From Entrophospora sp. SA101 (Eukaryota; Glomeromycota; Glomeromycetes; Entrophosporales; Entrophosporaceae), in contig CAUDNR010000172.1 of the NCBI GenBank assembly GCA_958430865.1, positions 9,872 through 29,060 of the forward strand: a DNA stretch of 19,189 bases. The letters are read 5' to 3'. A program made the translations under genes and the position numbers. Below are positions 19,130 through 19,189 of the stretch, piece after piece. The notes beneath the pieces were generated by a model. The model was not told where the DNA came from and ran no database searches. It saw nothing but the letters and a program-made list of their open reading frames with translations. Each line of letters opens with the position of its first letter. Positions within the stretch are counted from its first letter, which is position 1.

Positions 19130-19189
19130 ATGTCTGTTGAAAACAAAGCTTTTTTTGATTTGATAGAATTAGGATTAGATGAATATGAA
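19130..19189 (+). CDS. 5' end of an unidentified gene, cut by the window edge
   Basis: ATG 19130 follows a TATTAATATTAA tract resembling that upstream of the BTB-TLDc gene, and the frame is open for all 20 codons to the edge (MSVENKAFFDLIELGLDEYE). This is too short to name a family. The divergent position next to cyclin C and the protein-like composition support a real start. Confidence 0.5.
   Translation, partial: MSVENKAFFDLIELGLDEYE

Noticed and set aside
1..19189. tRNA genes or CRISPR array
   Set aside because: No T-loop consensus with matching acceptor stems was seen, and the repeats present are irregular, AT-rich and not spacer-separated.

Overview
The window is eukaryotic nuclear DNA, very AT-rich. 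It has short spliced introns (about 65-130 bp, nearly all GT..AG with GTAA-type donors), AT microsatellites and long low-complexity Asn/Asp or acidic runs in proteins. Gene content points to an arbuscular mycorrhizal fungus of the Rhizophagus type: a BTB-BACK-TLDc protein, decayed copies of an expanded protein kinase family with a Cys-rich front piece, and a Crinkler-like relic. No bacterial features, tRNA genes, rRNA genes or CRISPR arrays were seen.

Layout: 1-530 holds degenerate direct repeats. 530-1140 (+) is a broken Crinkler-like gene. 1141-2482 is non-coding. 2483-4132 (+) is an intact two-exon BTB-TLDc gene. 4348-5133 (+) is a three-exon Alba-domain gene of the RPP25/Pop6 type (RNase P/MRP subunit). 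5195-13575 (-) is one large gene that I reconstruct as 20 exons giving an open frame of 2,232 residues; it is a THADA/Trm732 homologue (DUF2428 family). 13576-15600 is a decay zone with an unrecognised gene relic (14362-14645), AT-rich inverted repeats and a possible orphan terminal exon. 15609-16795 (-) is a protein kinase pseudogene. 16850-17190 is a degenerate tandem repeat, followed by a GC-richer island of unclear nature. 17547-18936 (-) is a six-exon cyclin C gene. At 19130 a gene begins on the + strand and runs off the end.

The RPP25-like and THADA genes are tail to tail with 61 bp between their stop codons. Both families act in tRNA maturation (RNase P; 2'-O-methylation at tRNA position 32), but convergent placement does not imply co-regulation. 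Cyclin C shares a 193-bp head-to-head promoter region with the truncated gene at the right edge.

The splice models were built by hand from phase-matched splice sites and family motifs. The four complete genes each give an uninterrupted frame of a length divisible by three. I found no clear evidence of an entirely new system. The most notable items are the splicing oddities in cyclin C, its coding hexanucleotide repeat, and several unassigned relics.
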